This document shows positions 11,414 to 23,830 of a stretch of 64,000 nt of DNA, piece by piece; within the stretch, counting starts at the first letter, position 1; the number at the start of each line of letters is the position of its first letter. Origin of the DNA: Hydractinia symbiolongicarpus (Eukaryota; Cnidaria; Hydrozoa; Anthoathecata; Hydractiniidae); contig NC_079875.1 in assembly GCF_029227915.1 (NCBI RefSeq), forward strand, positions 39,701,201 to 39,765,200, read 5' to 3'. The notes beneath the pieces were generated by a model. It was not told where the DNA came from. It ran no database searches and was given only the letters and a program-made list of their open reading frames with translations. The translations under genes were made by a program, and so were the position numbers.

Positions 11414-14268
11414 GACTTAATTGAACTAACTTTGGACTGTCACCTGATAAATGTGATAAAAGAGACAATTTGACTCCAAGAAAAAACATTCTTCTTAATT
11501 TGACATTTTTGCCGAAACTCAGCGATTACACTGGGCTCTGTGGTAGCGCTTCATTTAAGAATTATGATAAAAACAGTCATTTTTTTATTGTGGGACCAAT
11601 CCTAGCCATTATCCTGCGCTGAGGAAATAGCGACTGTTTTAAAAACTACATTTCATTGACTTTCTAACGGTGTCAGTCCGTTTGAGTTACAACGGTTGGG
11701 TAACATATTTGTACCAACATGTATTTAGCGATATTTTTCTGATATTACTAGGTTGCATGGCTTTTAACAATGAAAAGATTGACTGTGGGACTTTATTGAG
11801 CTAAATTTGGACTGTCACCTGATAAATGTGATAAAAGAGACAATTGGACTCCAAGAAAAAACATTCTTCTTAATTTGACATTATTGCCAAAACTCAGCGA
11901 TTACACTGGGCTCTGTGGTAGCGCTTCATTTAAGAATTATAATAAAAAAAGTCATTTTTTTATTGTGGGACCAATCCTAGCCATTATCCTGCGCTGAGGA
12001 AATAGCGACAGTTTCAAAAACTACATTTCATTGACTTTCTAACGGTGTCAGTCCGTTTGAGTTACAACGGTTGGGTAACATATTTGTACCAACATGTATT
12101 TAGCGATATTTTTCTGATATTACTAGGTTGCATGGCTTTTAACAATGAAAAGATTGACTGTGGGACTTTATTGAGCTAAATTTGGACTGTCACCTGATAA
12201 ATGTGATAAAAGAGACAATTGGACTCCAAGAAAAAACATTCTTCTTAATTTGACATTATTGCCAAAACTCAGCGATTACACTGGGCTCTGTGGTAGCGCT
12301 TCATTTAAGAATTATAATAAAAAAAGTCATTTTTTTATTGTGGGACCAATCCTAGCCATTATCCTCCGCTGCGGAAATAGCGACAGTTTCAAAAACTACA
12401 TTTCATTGACTTTCTAACGGTGTCAGTCCGTTTGAGTTTCAACGGTTGTGTCACATATTCGTACCAACATGTATTTAGCGATATTTTTCTGATATTACTA
12501 GGTTGCATCGCTTTTAACAATGAAACGATTGACTGTGGGACTTAATTGAGCTAACTTTGGACTGTCACCTGATAAATGTGATAAATGAGACAATTGGACT
12601 CCAAGAAATAGCATTCTTCTTAATTTGACGTGATTGCCGGAACTCAGCGATTACACTGGGCACTGTGGTAGCGCTTCATTTAAGAATTATGATAAAAAAG
12701 TCATTTTTTTATTGTGGGACCAATCCTAGCCGTTATCGCGCGCTAAAGAAATAGCGACAGTTTCAAAAACTACATTTCATTGACTTTCTGACTGTGTCAG
12801 TCCGTTTGAGTTACAACGGTTGGGTCACATATTAGTACCAACATGTATTTAGCGATATTTTTCTGATATTACTAGGTTGCATCGCTTTTAACTATGAAAA
12901 GATTGACTGTGGGACTTAATTGAACTAACTTTGGACTGTCACCTGATAAATGTGATAAAAGAGACAATTTGACTCCAAGAAAAAACATTCTTATTAATTT
13001 GACATTATTGCCGAAACTCAGCGATTACACTGGGCTCTGTGGTAGCGCTTCAATTAAGAATTATGATAAAAACAGTCATTTTTTTATTGTGGGACCAATC
13101 CTAGCCATTATCCTGCGCTGAGGAAATAGCGACTGTTTCGAAAACTACATTTCATTGACTTTCTAACGGTGTCAGTCCGTTTGAGTTACAACGGTTGGGT
13201 AACATATTTGTACCAACATGTATTTAGCGATATTTTTCTGATCTTACTAGGTTGCATGGCTTTTAACAATGAAAAGATTGACTGTGGGACTTTATTGAGC
13301 TAAATTTGGACTGTCACCTGATAAATGTGATAAAAGAGACAATTGGACTCCAAGAAAAAACATTCTTCTTAATTTGACATTATTGCCAAAACTCAGCGAT
13401 TACACTGGGCTCTGTGGTAGCGCTTCATTTAAGAATTATAATAAAAAAAGTCATTTTTTTATTGTGGGACCAATCCTAGCCATTATCCTGCGCTGAGGAA
13501 ATAGCGACAGTTTCAAAAACTACATTTTATTGACTTTCTAACGGTGTCAGTCCGTTTGAGTTTCAACGGTTGTGTCACATATTCGTACCAACATGTATTT
13601 AGCGATATTTTTCTGATATTACTAGGTTGCATCGCTTTTAACAATGAAATGATTGACTGTGGGACTTAATTGAGCTAACTTTGGACTGTCACCTGATAAA
13701 TGTGATAAATGAGACAATTGGACTCCAAGAAATAGCATTCTTCTTAATTTGACGTGATTGCCGGAACTCAGCGATTACACTGGGCACTGTGGTAGCGCTT
13801 CATTTAAGAATTATGATAAAAAAGTCATTTTTTTATTGTGGGACCAATCCTAGCCGTTATCGCGCGCTAAAGAAATAGCGACAGTTTCAAGAGCTACATT
13901 TCATTGACTTTCTAACGGTGTCAGTCCGTTTGAGTTACAACGGTTGGGTCACATATTCGTACCAACATGTATTTAGCGATATTTTTTTGATATTACTAGG
14001 TTGCATCGCTTTTAACAATGAAACGTTGACTGTGGAACTTAATTGAACTAACTTTGGACTGTGACCTGATAAATGTGATAAATGAGACAATTGGACTCCA
14101 AGAAATAACATTCTTCTTAATTTGACGTGATTGCCAGAACTCAGCGATACCACTGGGCTCTGTGGTAGCGCTTCATTTAAGAATTAAGATAAAAAGTCAT
14201 TTTTTTATTGTGGGACCAATCCTACCCATTATCGCGCGCTGAAGAAATAGCGACAGTTTCAAAAACTA
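11414..14268 (+). repeat. Satellite block, distal copy of the 2.85-kb segmental duplication
   Basis: This is the counterpart of 5801-8655, shifted by about 5613 bp, with the same monomer order and private markers. The copies differ at a few sites: gatcttactagg near 13241, tgtttcgaaaac near 13134, and tacattttattgac near 13522. After about 14280 this copy runs into monomers with a ttaactgatatta variant, whereas the proximal copy runs into a tttttaacgg variant, so the duplication edge lies there. No gene. Confidence 0.8.
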
Positions 14269-17200
14269 CATTTCATTGACTTTCTAACGGTGTCAGTCCG
14301 TTTGGGTTACAACGGTTGGGTAACATATTCGTACCAATAAGTATTTAGCGATATTTAACTGATATTACTAGGTTGCATCGCTTTTAACGGTGAAACGATT
14401 GACTGTGGGACTTAATTGAACTGACTTTGGACTGTGACCTGATAAATGTGATAATTGAGACAATTGGACTCCAAGAAATAACATACTTCTTAATTTGACG
14501 TGATTGCCGGAACTCAGCGATTACACTGGGCGCTGTGGTAGCGCTTCATTTAAGAGTTTAGATAAATAAGTCATTTTTTACTGTGGGACAAATCCTATCC
14601 GTTATCGCGCGCTGAAGAAATAGCGATAATTTCAAAAACTACATTTCATTGACTTTCTAACGGTGTCAGCCCATTTGAGTTACAACGGTTGGGTCACATA
14701 ATCGTACCAACATGTATTTAGCGATAATTTTCTGATATTACTAGGTTGCATCGCTTTTAACAATGAAACGTTGACTGTGGGACTTAATTGAACTAACTTT
14801 GGACTGTGACCTGATAAATGTGATAAATGAGACAATTGGACTCCAAGAAATAACATTCTTCTTAATTTGACGTGATTGCCGGAACTCAGCGATTACACTG
14901 GGCACTGTGGTAGCGCTTCATTTAAGAATTATGATAAAAAAAGTTATTTTTTATTGAGGGACCAATCCTAGCCGTTATCGCGCGCTAAAGAAATAGTGAC
15001 AGTTTCAAGAGCTACATTTCATTGACTTTCTAACGGTGTCAGTCCGTTTGAGTTACAACGGTTGGGTCACATATTCGTACCAACATGTATTTAGCGATAT
15101 TTTTTTGATATTACTAGGTTGCATCGCTTTTAACAATGAAACGTTGACTGTGGAACTTAATTGAACTAACTTTGGACTGTCACCTGATAAATGTGATAAA
15201 TGAGACAATTGGACTCCAAGAAATAACATTCTTCTTAATTTGACGTGATTGCCGGAACTAAGCGATAGCACTGGGCTCTGTGGTAGCGCTTCATTTAAGA
15301 ATTAAGATAAAAAAGTCATTTTTTTATTGTGGGACCAATTCTACCCGTTATCGCGCGCTGAAGAAATAGCGACAGTTTCAAAAACTACATTTCATTGACT
15401 TTCTAACGGTGTCAGTCCGTTTGGGTTACAAAGGTTGGGTAACATATTCGTACCAACATGTATTTAGCGATATTTAACTGATATTACTAGGTTGCATCGC
15501 TTTTAACGGTGAAACGATTGACTGTGGGACTTAATTGAACTAACTTTGGACTGTGACCTGATAAATGTGATAATTGAGACAATTGGACTCCAAGAAATAA
15601 CATACTTCTTAATTTGACGTGATTGCCGGAACTCAGCTATTACACTGAGCGCTGTTGTAGCGCTTCATTTAAGAGTTTAGATAAATAAGTCATTTTTTAC
15701 TGTGGGACCAATCCTATCCGTTATCGCGCGCTGAAGAAGTGGCGATAATTTCAAAAACTACATTTCATTGACTTTCTAACGGTGTCAGCCCATTTGAGTT
15801 ACAACGGTTGGGTCACATATTCGTACCAACATGTATTTAGCGATATTTTTCTATTATTACTAAGTTGCATCGCTTTTAACTATGAAACAATTGACTGTGG
15901 GACTTAATTGAACCAATTTGGACTGTCACCTGATAAATGTGATAAAGGAGACAATTGGACTCCAAGAAATAACATTCTTCTTAATTTGACATGATTGCCG
16001 AAACTCAGCGATTACACTGGGCTCTGTGGTAGCGCTTCATTTAAGAATTAAGATAAAAAAAGTCATTTTTTATTGTGGGACCAATCCTAGACGTTATCGC
16101 GCGCTGAGGAAATAGCGACAGTTTCAAAAACTACATTTTATAGACATTCTAAAAGTATCAATCCGTTTGAGTTACAACGGTTGGGTCACATATTCGTACC
16201 AACATGTATTTAGCGAAATTTTTCTGATATTACTAGGTTGCATCGCTTTTAACTATGAAAAGATTGACTGTGGGACTTAATTGAGCTAACTTTGGACTGT
16301 CACCTGATAAATGTGATAAAAGAGACAATTGGACTCCAAGAAAAAACATTCTTCTTAATTTGACATTATTGCCGAAACTCAGCGATTACACTGGGCTCTG
16401 TGGTAGCGCTTCATTTAAGAATTATGATAAAAAAAGTCATTTTTTTATTGTGGGACCAATCCTAGCCATTATCCTGCGCTGAGGAAATAGCGACAGTTTC
16501 AAAAACTACATTTCATTGACTTTCTAACGGTGTCAGTCCGTTTGAGTTTCAACGGTTGTGTCACATATTCGTACCAACATGTATTTAGCGATATTTTTTT
16601 GATATTATTAGGTTGCATCGCTTTTAACAATGAAACGTTGACTGTGGGACTTAATTGAACTAACTTTGGACTGTGACCTGATAAATGTGATAAATGAGAC
16701 AATTGGACTCCAAGAAATAACATTCTTCTTAAATTGACGTGATTGCCGGAACTCAGTGATTACACTGGGCTCTGTGGTAGCGCTTCATTTAAGAATTAAG
16801 AAAAAAAAGTCATTTTTTATTGTGGGACCAATCCTACCCGTTACCGCGCGCTGAAGAAATAGCGACAGTTTCAAAAACTACATTTCATTGACTTTCTAAG
16901 GGTGTCAGTCCGTTTGGGTTACAACGGTTGGGTAACATATTCGTACCAACATGTATTTAGCGATATTTAACTGAAATTACTAGGTTGCATCGCTTTTAAC
17001 GGTGAAACGATTGACTGTGGGACTTAATTGAACTAACTTTGGACTGTGACCTGATAAATGTGATAATTGAGAAAATTGGACTCCAAGAAATAACATACTT
17101 CTTAATTTGACGTGATTGCCGGAACTCAGCGATTACACTGGGCGCTGTGGTAGCGCTTCATTTAAGAGTTTAGATAAATAAGTCATGTTTTACTGAGGGA

Positions 17201-17980
17201 CCAATCCTATCCGTTATCGCGCGCTGAAGAAGTGGCGATAATTTCAAGAACTACATTTCATTGACTTTCTAACGGTGTCAGCCCATTTGAGTTACAACGG
17301 TTGGGTCACATATTCGTACCAACATGTATTTAGCGATATTTTTCTATTATTACTAGGTTGCATCGCTTTTAACTATGAAACAATTGACTGTGGGACTTAA
17401 TTGAACCAATTTGGACTGTCACCTGATAAATGTGATAAAGGAGACAATTGGACTCCAAGAAATAACATTCTTCTTAATTTGACATGATTGGCGAAACTCA
17501 GCGATTACACTGGGCTCTGTGGTAGCGCTTCATTTAAGAATTAAGATAAAAAAAGTCATTTTCTTATTGTGGGACCAATCCTAGACGTTATCGCGCGCTG
17601 AGGAAATAGCGACAGTTTCAAAAACTACAATTCATAGCCATTCTAAAAGTATCAATCCGTTTGAGTTACAACGGTTGGGTCACATATTCGTACCAACATG
17701 TATTTAGGGATATTTTTCTGATATTACTAGGTTGCATCACTTTTAACTATGAAAAGATTGACTGTGGGACTTAATTGAACTAACTTTGGACTGTGACCTG
17801 ATAAATGTGATAAATGAGACAATTGGACTCCAAGAAATAACATTCTTCTTAATTTGACGTGATTGCCGGAACTCAGCGATTACACTGGGCTCTGTGGTAG
17901 CGCTTCATTTAAGAATTAAGATAAAAAAGTCATTTTTTTATTGCGGGACCAATCCTAGCCATTATCTCGCGCTAAAGAAA
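14269..17980 (+). repeat. Satellite monomers including the ttaactg/ttaacggtg class
   Basis: A distinct monomer class appears here. It is marked by cgatatttaactg, gcttttaacggtgaaacg, aacatacttcttaa and gagtttagataaataagtc, and occurs near 14349, 15468 and 16961 (spacings about 1119 and 1493 bp, that is three and four monomers). It is followed by monomers with tcagcccatttgag and ctattattac (about 15790 and 17280) and by ones with cattctaaaagtatcaatcc (about 16145 and 17640). The class order is conserved but the spacing varies, so this is an irregular HOR. No gene. Confidence 0.85.
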
Positions 17981-19460
17981 TAGCGACAGTTTCAAGAGCT
18001 ACATTTCATTGACTTTCTAACGGTGTCAGTCCGTTTGAGTTACAACGGTTGGGTCACATATTCGTACCAACATGTATTTAGCGATATTTTTCTGATATTA
18101 CTAGGTTGCATCGCTTTTAACAATGAAAAGATTGACTGTGGGACTTAATTGAACTAACTTTGGACTGTGACCTGATAAATGTGATAAATGAGACAATTGG
18201 ACTCCAATTTGACGTGATTGCCGGAACTCAGCGATTACACTGGGCTCTGTGGTAGCGCTTCATTTAAGAATTAAGATAAAAAAGTCATTTTTTTATTGCG
18301 GGACCAATCCTAGCTATTATCTCGCGCTGAAGAAATAGCGGCAGTTTTAAAAACTACATTTCGTTGACTTTCTAACGGTGTCAGTCCGTTTGAGTTACAA
18401 CGGTTGGGTCACATATTCGTACCAACATGTATTTAGCGATATTTTTCTGATATTACTAGGTTGCATCGCTTTTAACAATGAAACGATTGACTGTGGGACT
18501 TAATTAAGCTAACTTTGGACTGTCACCTGATAAATGTGATAAATGAGACAATTGGACTCCAAGAAATAGCATTCTTCTTAATATGACGTGATTGCCGGAA
18601 CTCAGCGATTACACTGGGCACTGTGGTAGCGCTTCATTTAAGAATTGTGATAAAAAAAGTCATTTTTTTATTGTGGGACCAATCCTAGCCGTTATCACGC
18701 GCTAAAGAAATAGCGACAGTTTCAAGAGCTACATTTCATTGACTTTCTAACGGTGTCAGTCCGTTTGAGTTACAACGGTTGGGTCACATATTCGTACCAA
18801 CATGTATTTAGCGATATTTTTCTGATATTACTAGGTTGCATCGCTTTTAACAATGAAAAGATTGACTGTGGGACTTAAATGAACTAACTTTGGACTGTGA
18901 CCTGATAAATGTAATAAATGATACAATTGGACTCCAAGAAATAACATTCTTCTTAATTTGACGTGATTGCCGGAACTCAGCGATTACACTGGGCTCTGTG
19001 GTAGCGCTTCATTTAAGAATTAAGATAAAAAAGTCATTTTTTTATTGCGGGACCAATCCTAGCCATTATCTCGCGCTGAAGAAATAGCGGCAGTTTCAAA
19101 AACTACATTTCATTGACTTTCTAACGGTATCAGTCCGTTTGAGTTACAACGGTTGGGTCACATATTCGTACCAACATGTATTTAGCGATATTTTTCTGAT
19201 ATTACTAGGTTGCATCGCTTTTAACAATGAAACGATTGACTGTGGGACTTAATTAAGCTAACTTTGGACTGTCACCTGATAAATGTAATAAATGAGACAA
19301 TTGGACTCCAAGAAATAGCATTCTTCTTAATTTGACGTGATTGCCGGAACTCAGCGATTACACTGGGCACTGTGGTAGCGCTTCATTTAAGAATTGTGAT
19401 AAAAAAAGTCATTTTTTTATTGAGGGACCAATCCTAGCCGTTATCGCGCGCTAAAGAAAT
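17981..19460 (+). repeat. Dimeric satellite duplication with one 19-bp deletion
   Basis: Two copies of a two-monomer unit lie about 726-745 bp apart. Shared markers are gcgacagtttcaagagctac (about 17983 and 18714), aatgaaaagattgac, ttaattaagctaac and gaattgtgataaaaaaagtc (about 18643 and 19392). The first copy lacks about 19 bp near 18207, where ggactccaa runs directly into tttgacgtg. That deletion explains the shorter first spacing. No gene. Confidence 0.8.
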
Positions 19461-20099
19461 AGCGACAGTTTCAAGAGCTACATTTCATTGACTTTCTAAC
19501 GGTGTCAGTCCGTCTGAGTTACAACGGTTGGGTCACATATTCGTACCAACATGTATTTAGCGATATTTTTTTGATATTACTAGGTTGCATCGCTTTTAAC
19601 AATGAAACGTTGACTGTGGAACTTAATTGAACTAACTTTGGACTGTGACCTGATAAATGTGATAAATGAGACAATTGGACTCCAAGAAGTAACATTCTTC
19701 TTAATTTGACGTGATTGCCGAAACTCAGCGATACCACTGGGCTCTGTGGTAGCGCTTCATTTAAGAATTAAGATAAAAAAGTCATTTTTTTATTGTGGGA
19801 CCAATCCTACCCGTTATCGCGCGCTGAAAAAATAGCGACAGTTTCAAAAACTACGTTTCATTGACTTTCTAACGGTGTCAGTCCGTTTGGGTTAGAACGG
19901 TTGGGTAACATATTCGTACCAACATGTTTTTAGCGATATTTAACTGATATTACTAGGTTGCATCGCTTTTAACGGTGAAACGATTGACTGTGGGACTTAA
20001 TTGAACTAACTTTGGACTGTGACCTGATAAATGTGATAATTGAGACAATTGGACTCCAACAAATAACATACTTCTTAATTTGACGTGATTGCCGGAACT
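19461..20099 (+). repeat. Satellite monomers between HOR blocks
   Basis: About 1.7 monomers. The first has cagtccgtctgagttac and gtaacattcttc. The second is the ttaactg/ttaacggtg class (cgatatttaactg near 19934) with gtttgggttagaacgg. Nothing but satellite is visible. Confidence 0.8.
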
Positions 20100-23000
20100 C
20101 AGCGATTACACTGGGTGCTGTGGTAGCGCTTCAATTAAGAGTTTAGATAAATAAGTAATTTTTTACTGTGGGACCAATCCTATCCGTTATCGCGCGCTGA
20201 AGAAATAGCGATAATTTCAAAAACTACATTTCATTGACTTTCTAACGGTGTCAGCCCATTTGAGTTACAACGGTTGGGTCACATATTCGTACCAACATGT
20301 ATTTAGCGATATTTTTCTATTATTACTAGGTTGCATCGCTTTTAACTATGAAACGATTGACTGAGGGACTTAATTGAACTAATTTGGATTGTCACCTGAT
20401 AAATGTGATAAAGGAGACTATTGGACTCGAAGAAATAACATTCTTCTTAATTTGACATGATTGCCGAAACTCAGCGATTACACTGGGCTCTGTGGTAGCG
20501 CTTCATTTAAGAATTAAGATAAAAAAAGTCATTTTTTATTGTGAGATCAATCCTAGACGTTATCTTGCGCTGAGGAAATAGCGACAGTTTCAAAAACTAC
20601 ATTTCATAGACATTCTAAAAGTATCAATCCGTTTGAGTTACAACGGTTGAGTCACATATTCGTACCAACATGCATTTGGCGATATTTTTCTGATATTACT
20701 AGGTTGCATCGCTTTTAATTATGAAACGATTGACTATGGGACTTAATTTAACTAACTTTGGACTGCCACCTGATAAATGTGATAAAGGAGACAATTGGAC
20801 TCCAAGAAAAAACATTCTTGTTAATTTGACATGATTGCCGAAACTTAGCGATTACACTGGGCTCTGTGGTAGCGCTTCATTTAAAAATTAAGATACAAAA
20901 AGTCATTTTTTTATTGTGGGACCAATCCTAGTCGTTATCGCGCGCTAAAAAAATAGTGACAGTTTCAAGAACTACATTTCATTGACTTTCTAACGGTGTC
21001 AGTCCGTTTGAGTTACAACGGTTGGGTCACATATTCGTACCAACATGTATTTAGCGATATTTTTCTGATATTACTAGGTTGCATCGCTTTTAACTATGAA
21101 ACAATTGACTGTGGGACTTAATTGAGCTAACTTTGGACTGTCACCTGATAAATGTGATAAAAGAGACAATTGGACTCCAAGAAAAAACATTCTTCTTAAT
21201 TTCACATGATTGCCGAAACTCAGCGATTACACTGGGCTCTGTGGTAGCGTTTCATTTAAGAATTATGATAAAAAAAGTCATTTTTTATTGTGGGACCAAT
21301 CCTAGCCATTATCGCGCGCTGAGGAAATAGCGACAGTTTCAAAAACTACATTTCATTGACTTTCTAACGGTGTCAGTCCGTTTGAGTTGCAACGGTTGGG
21401 TCACATATTCGTACCAACATGTATTTAGCGATATTTTTTTGATATTACTAGGTTGCATCGCTTTTAACAATGAAACGATTGACTGTGGGACTTAATTGAG
21501 CTAACTTTGGACTGTGACCTGATAAATGTGATAAATGAGACACTTGGACTCCAAGAAATAACATTCTTGTTAATTTGACGTGATTTCCGGAACTCAGCGA
21601 TTACACTGGGCACTGTGGTAGCGCTTTATTTAAAAATTAAGATACAAAGAGTCATTTTTTTATTGTGGGACCAATCGTAGCAGTTATCGCGCGCTAAAGA
21701 AATAGCGACACTTTCAAGAACTACATTTCATTGACTTTCTAACGGTGTCAGTCCGTTTGAGTTACAACGGTTGGGTCACATATTCGTACCAACATGTATT
21801 TAGCGATATTTTTCTGATATTACTAGGTTGCATCGCTTTTAACAATGAAACGATTGACTGTGGGACTTAATTGAACTAACTTTGGACTGAGACGTGATAA
21901 ATGTAATAAATGATACAATTGGACTCCAAGAAATAACATTCTTCTTAATTTGACGTGATTGCCGGAACTCAGCGATTACACTGGGTGCTGTGGTAGCGCT
22001 TCATTTAAGAGTTTAGATAAATAAGTAATTTTTTACTGTGGGACCAATACTATCCGTTATCGCGCGCTGAAGAAATAGCGATAATTTCAAAAACTACATT
22101 TCATTGACTTTCTAACGGTGTCAGCCCATTTGAGTTACAACGGTTGGGTCACATATTCGTACCAACATGTATTTAGCGATATTTTTCTATTATTACTAGG
22201 TTGCATCGCTTTTAACTATGAAACGATTGACTGAGGCACTTAATTGAACTAATTTGGATTGTCACCTGATAAATGTGATAAAGGAGACAATTGGACTCCA
22301 AGAAATAATATTCTTCTTAATTTGACATGATTGCCGAAACTCAGCGATTACACTGGGCTCTGTGGTAGCGCTTCATTTAAGAATTAAGATAAAAAAAGTC
22401 ATTTTTTATTGTGGGATCAATCCTAGACGTTATCTCGCGCTGAGGAAATAGCGACAGTTTCAAAAACTACATTTCATAGACATTCTAAAAGTATCAATCC
22501 GTTTGAGTTACAACGGTTGAGTCACATATTCGTACCAACATGCATTTGGCGATATTTTTCTGATATTACTAGGTTGCATCGCTTTTAATTATGAAACGAT
22601 TGACTATGGGACTTAATTTAACTAACTTTGGACTGCCACCTGATAAATGTGATAAAGGAGACAATTGGACTCGAAGAAAAAACATTCTTGTTAATTTGAC
22701 ATGATTGCCGAAACTTAGCGATTACACTGGGCTCTGTGGTAGCGCTTCATTTAAAAATTAAGATACAAAAAGTCATTTTTTTATTGTGGGACCAATCCTA
22801 GTCGTTATCGCGCGCTAAAAAAATAGTGACAGTTTCAAGAACTACATTTCATTGACTTTCTAACGGTGTCAGTCCGTTTGAGTTACAACGTTTGGGTCAC
22901 ATATTCGTACCAACATGTATTTAGCGATATTTTTCTGATATTACTAGGTTGCATCGCTTTTAACTATGAAACGATTGACTGTGGGACTTAATTGAGCTAA

Positions 23001-23830
23001 CTTTGGACTGTCACCTGATAAATGTGATAAAAGAGACAATTGGACTCCAAGAAAAAACATTCTTCTTAATTTCACATGATTGCCGAAACTCAGCGATTAC
23101 ACTGGGCTCTGTGGTAGCGCTTCATTTAAGAATTATGATAAAAAAAGTCATTTTTTTATTGTGGGACCAATTCTAGCCATTATCGCGCGCTGAGGAAATA
23201 GTGACAGTTTCAAAAACTACATTTCATTGACTTTCTAACGGTGTCAGTCCGTTTGAGTTTCAACGGTTGTGTCACATATTCGTACCAACATGTATTTAGC
23301 GATATTTTTTTGATATTACTAGGTTGCATCGCTTTTAACAATGAAACGATTGACTGTGGGACTTAATTGAGCTAACTTTGGACTGTGACCTGATAAATGT
23401 GATAAATGAGACACTTGGACTCCAAGAAATAACATTCTTGTTAATTTGACGTGATTTCCGGAACTCAGCGATTACACTGGGCACTGTGGTAGCGCTTTAT
23501 TTAAAAATTAAGATACAAAAAGTCATTTTTTTATTGTGGGACCAATCCTAGCAGTTATCGCGCGCTAAAGAAATAGCGACAGTTTCAAGAACTACATTTC
23601 ATTGACTTTCTAACGGTGTCAGTCCGTTTGAGTTACAACGGTTGGGTCACATATTCGTACCAACATGTATTTAGCGATATTTTTCTGATATTACTAGGTC
23701 GCATCGCTTTTAACAATGAAACGATTGACTGTGGGACTTAATTAAGCTAACTTTGGACTGTCACCTGATAAATGTGATAAATGAGACAATTGGACTCCAA
23801 GAAATAGCATTCTTCTTAATTTGACGTGAT
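20100..23830 (+). repeat. Five-monomer HOR, two copies of about 1.87 kb
   Basis: A unit of five monomers is repeated once at an offset of about 1870 bp. The aaactacatt before the cagcccatttgag monomer lies at 20221 and again at 22091. The monomer with aaaagtatcaatccg and catgcatttggcg recurs at about 20612 and 22481. The markers gagtttagataaataagtaa, gactgaggnacttaa, aaacttagcg and gacgtgatttccgg appear in the same order in both copies. The two copies differ by scattered single-base changes. The block ends near 23.83 kb, where the next cagcccatttgag monomer starts with a gataatttgaaaaac junction. No gene. Confidence 0.85.
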
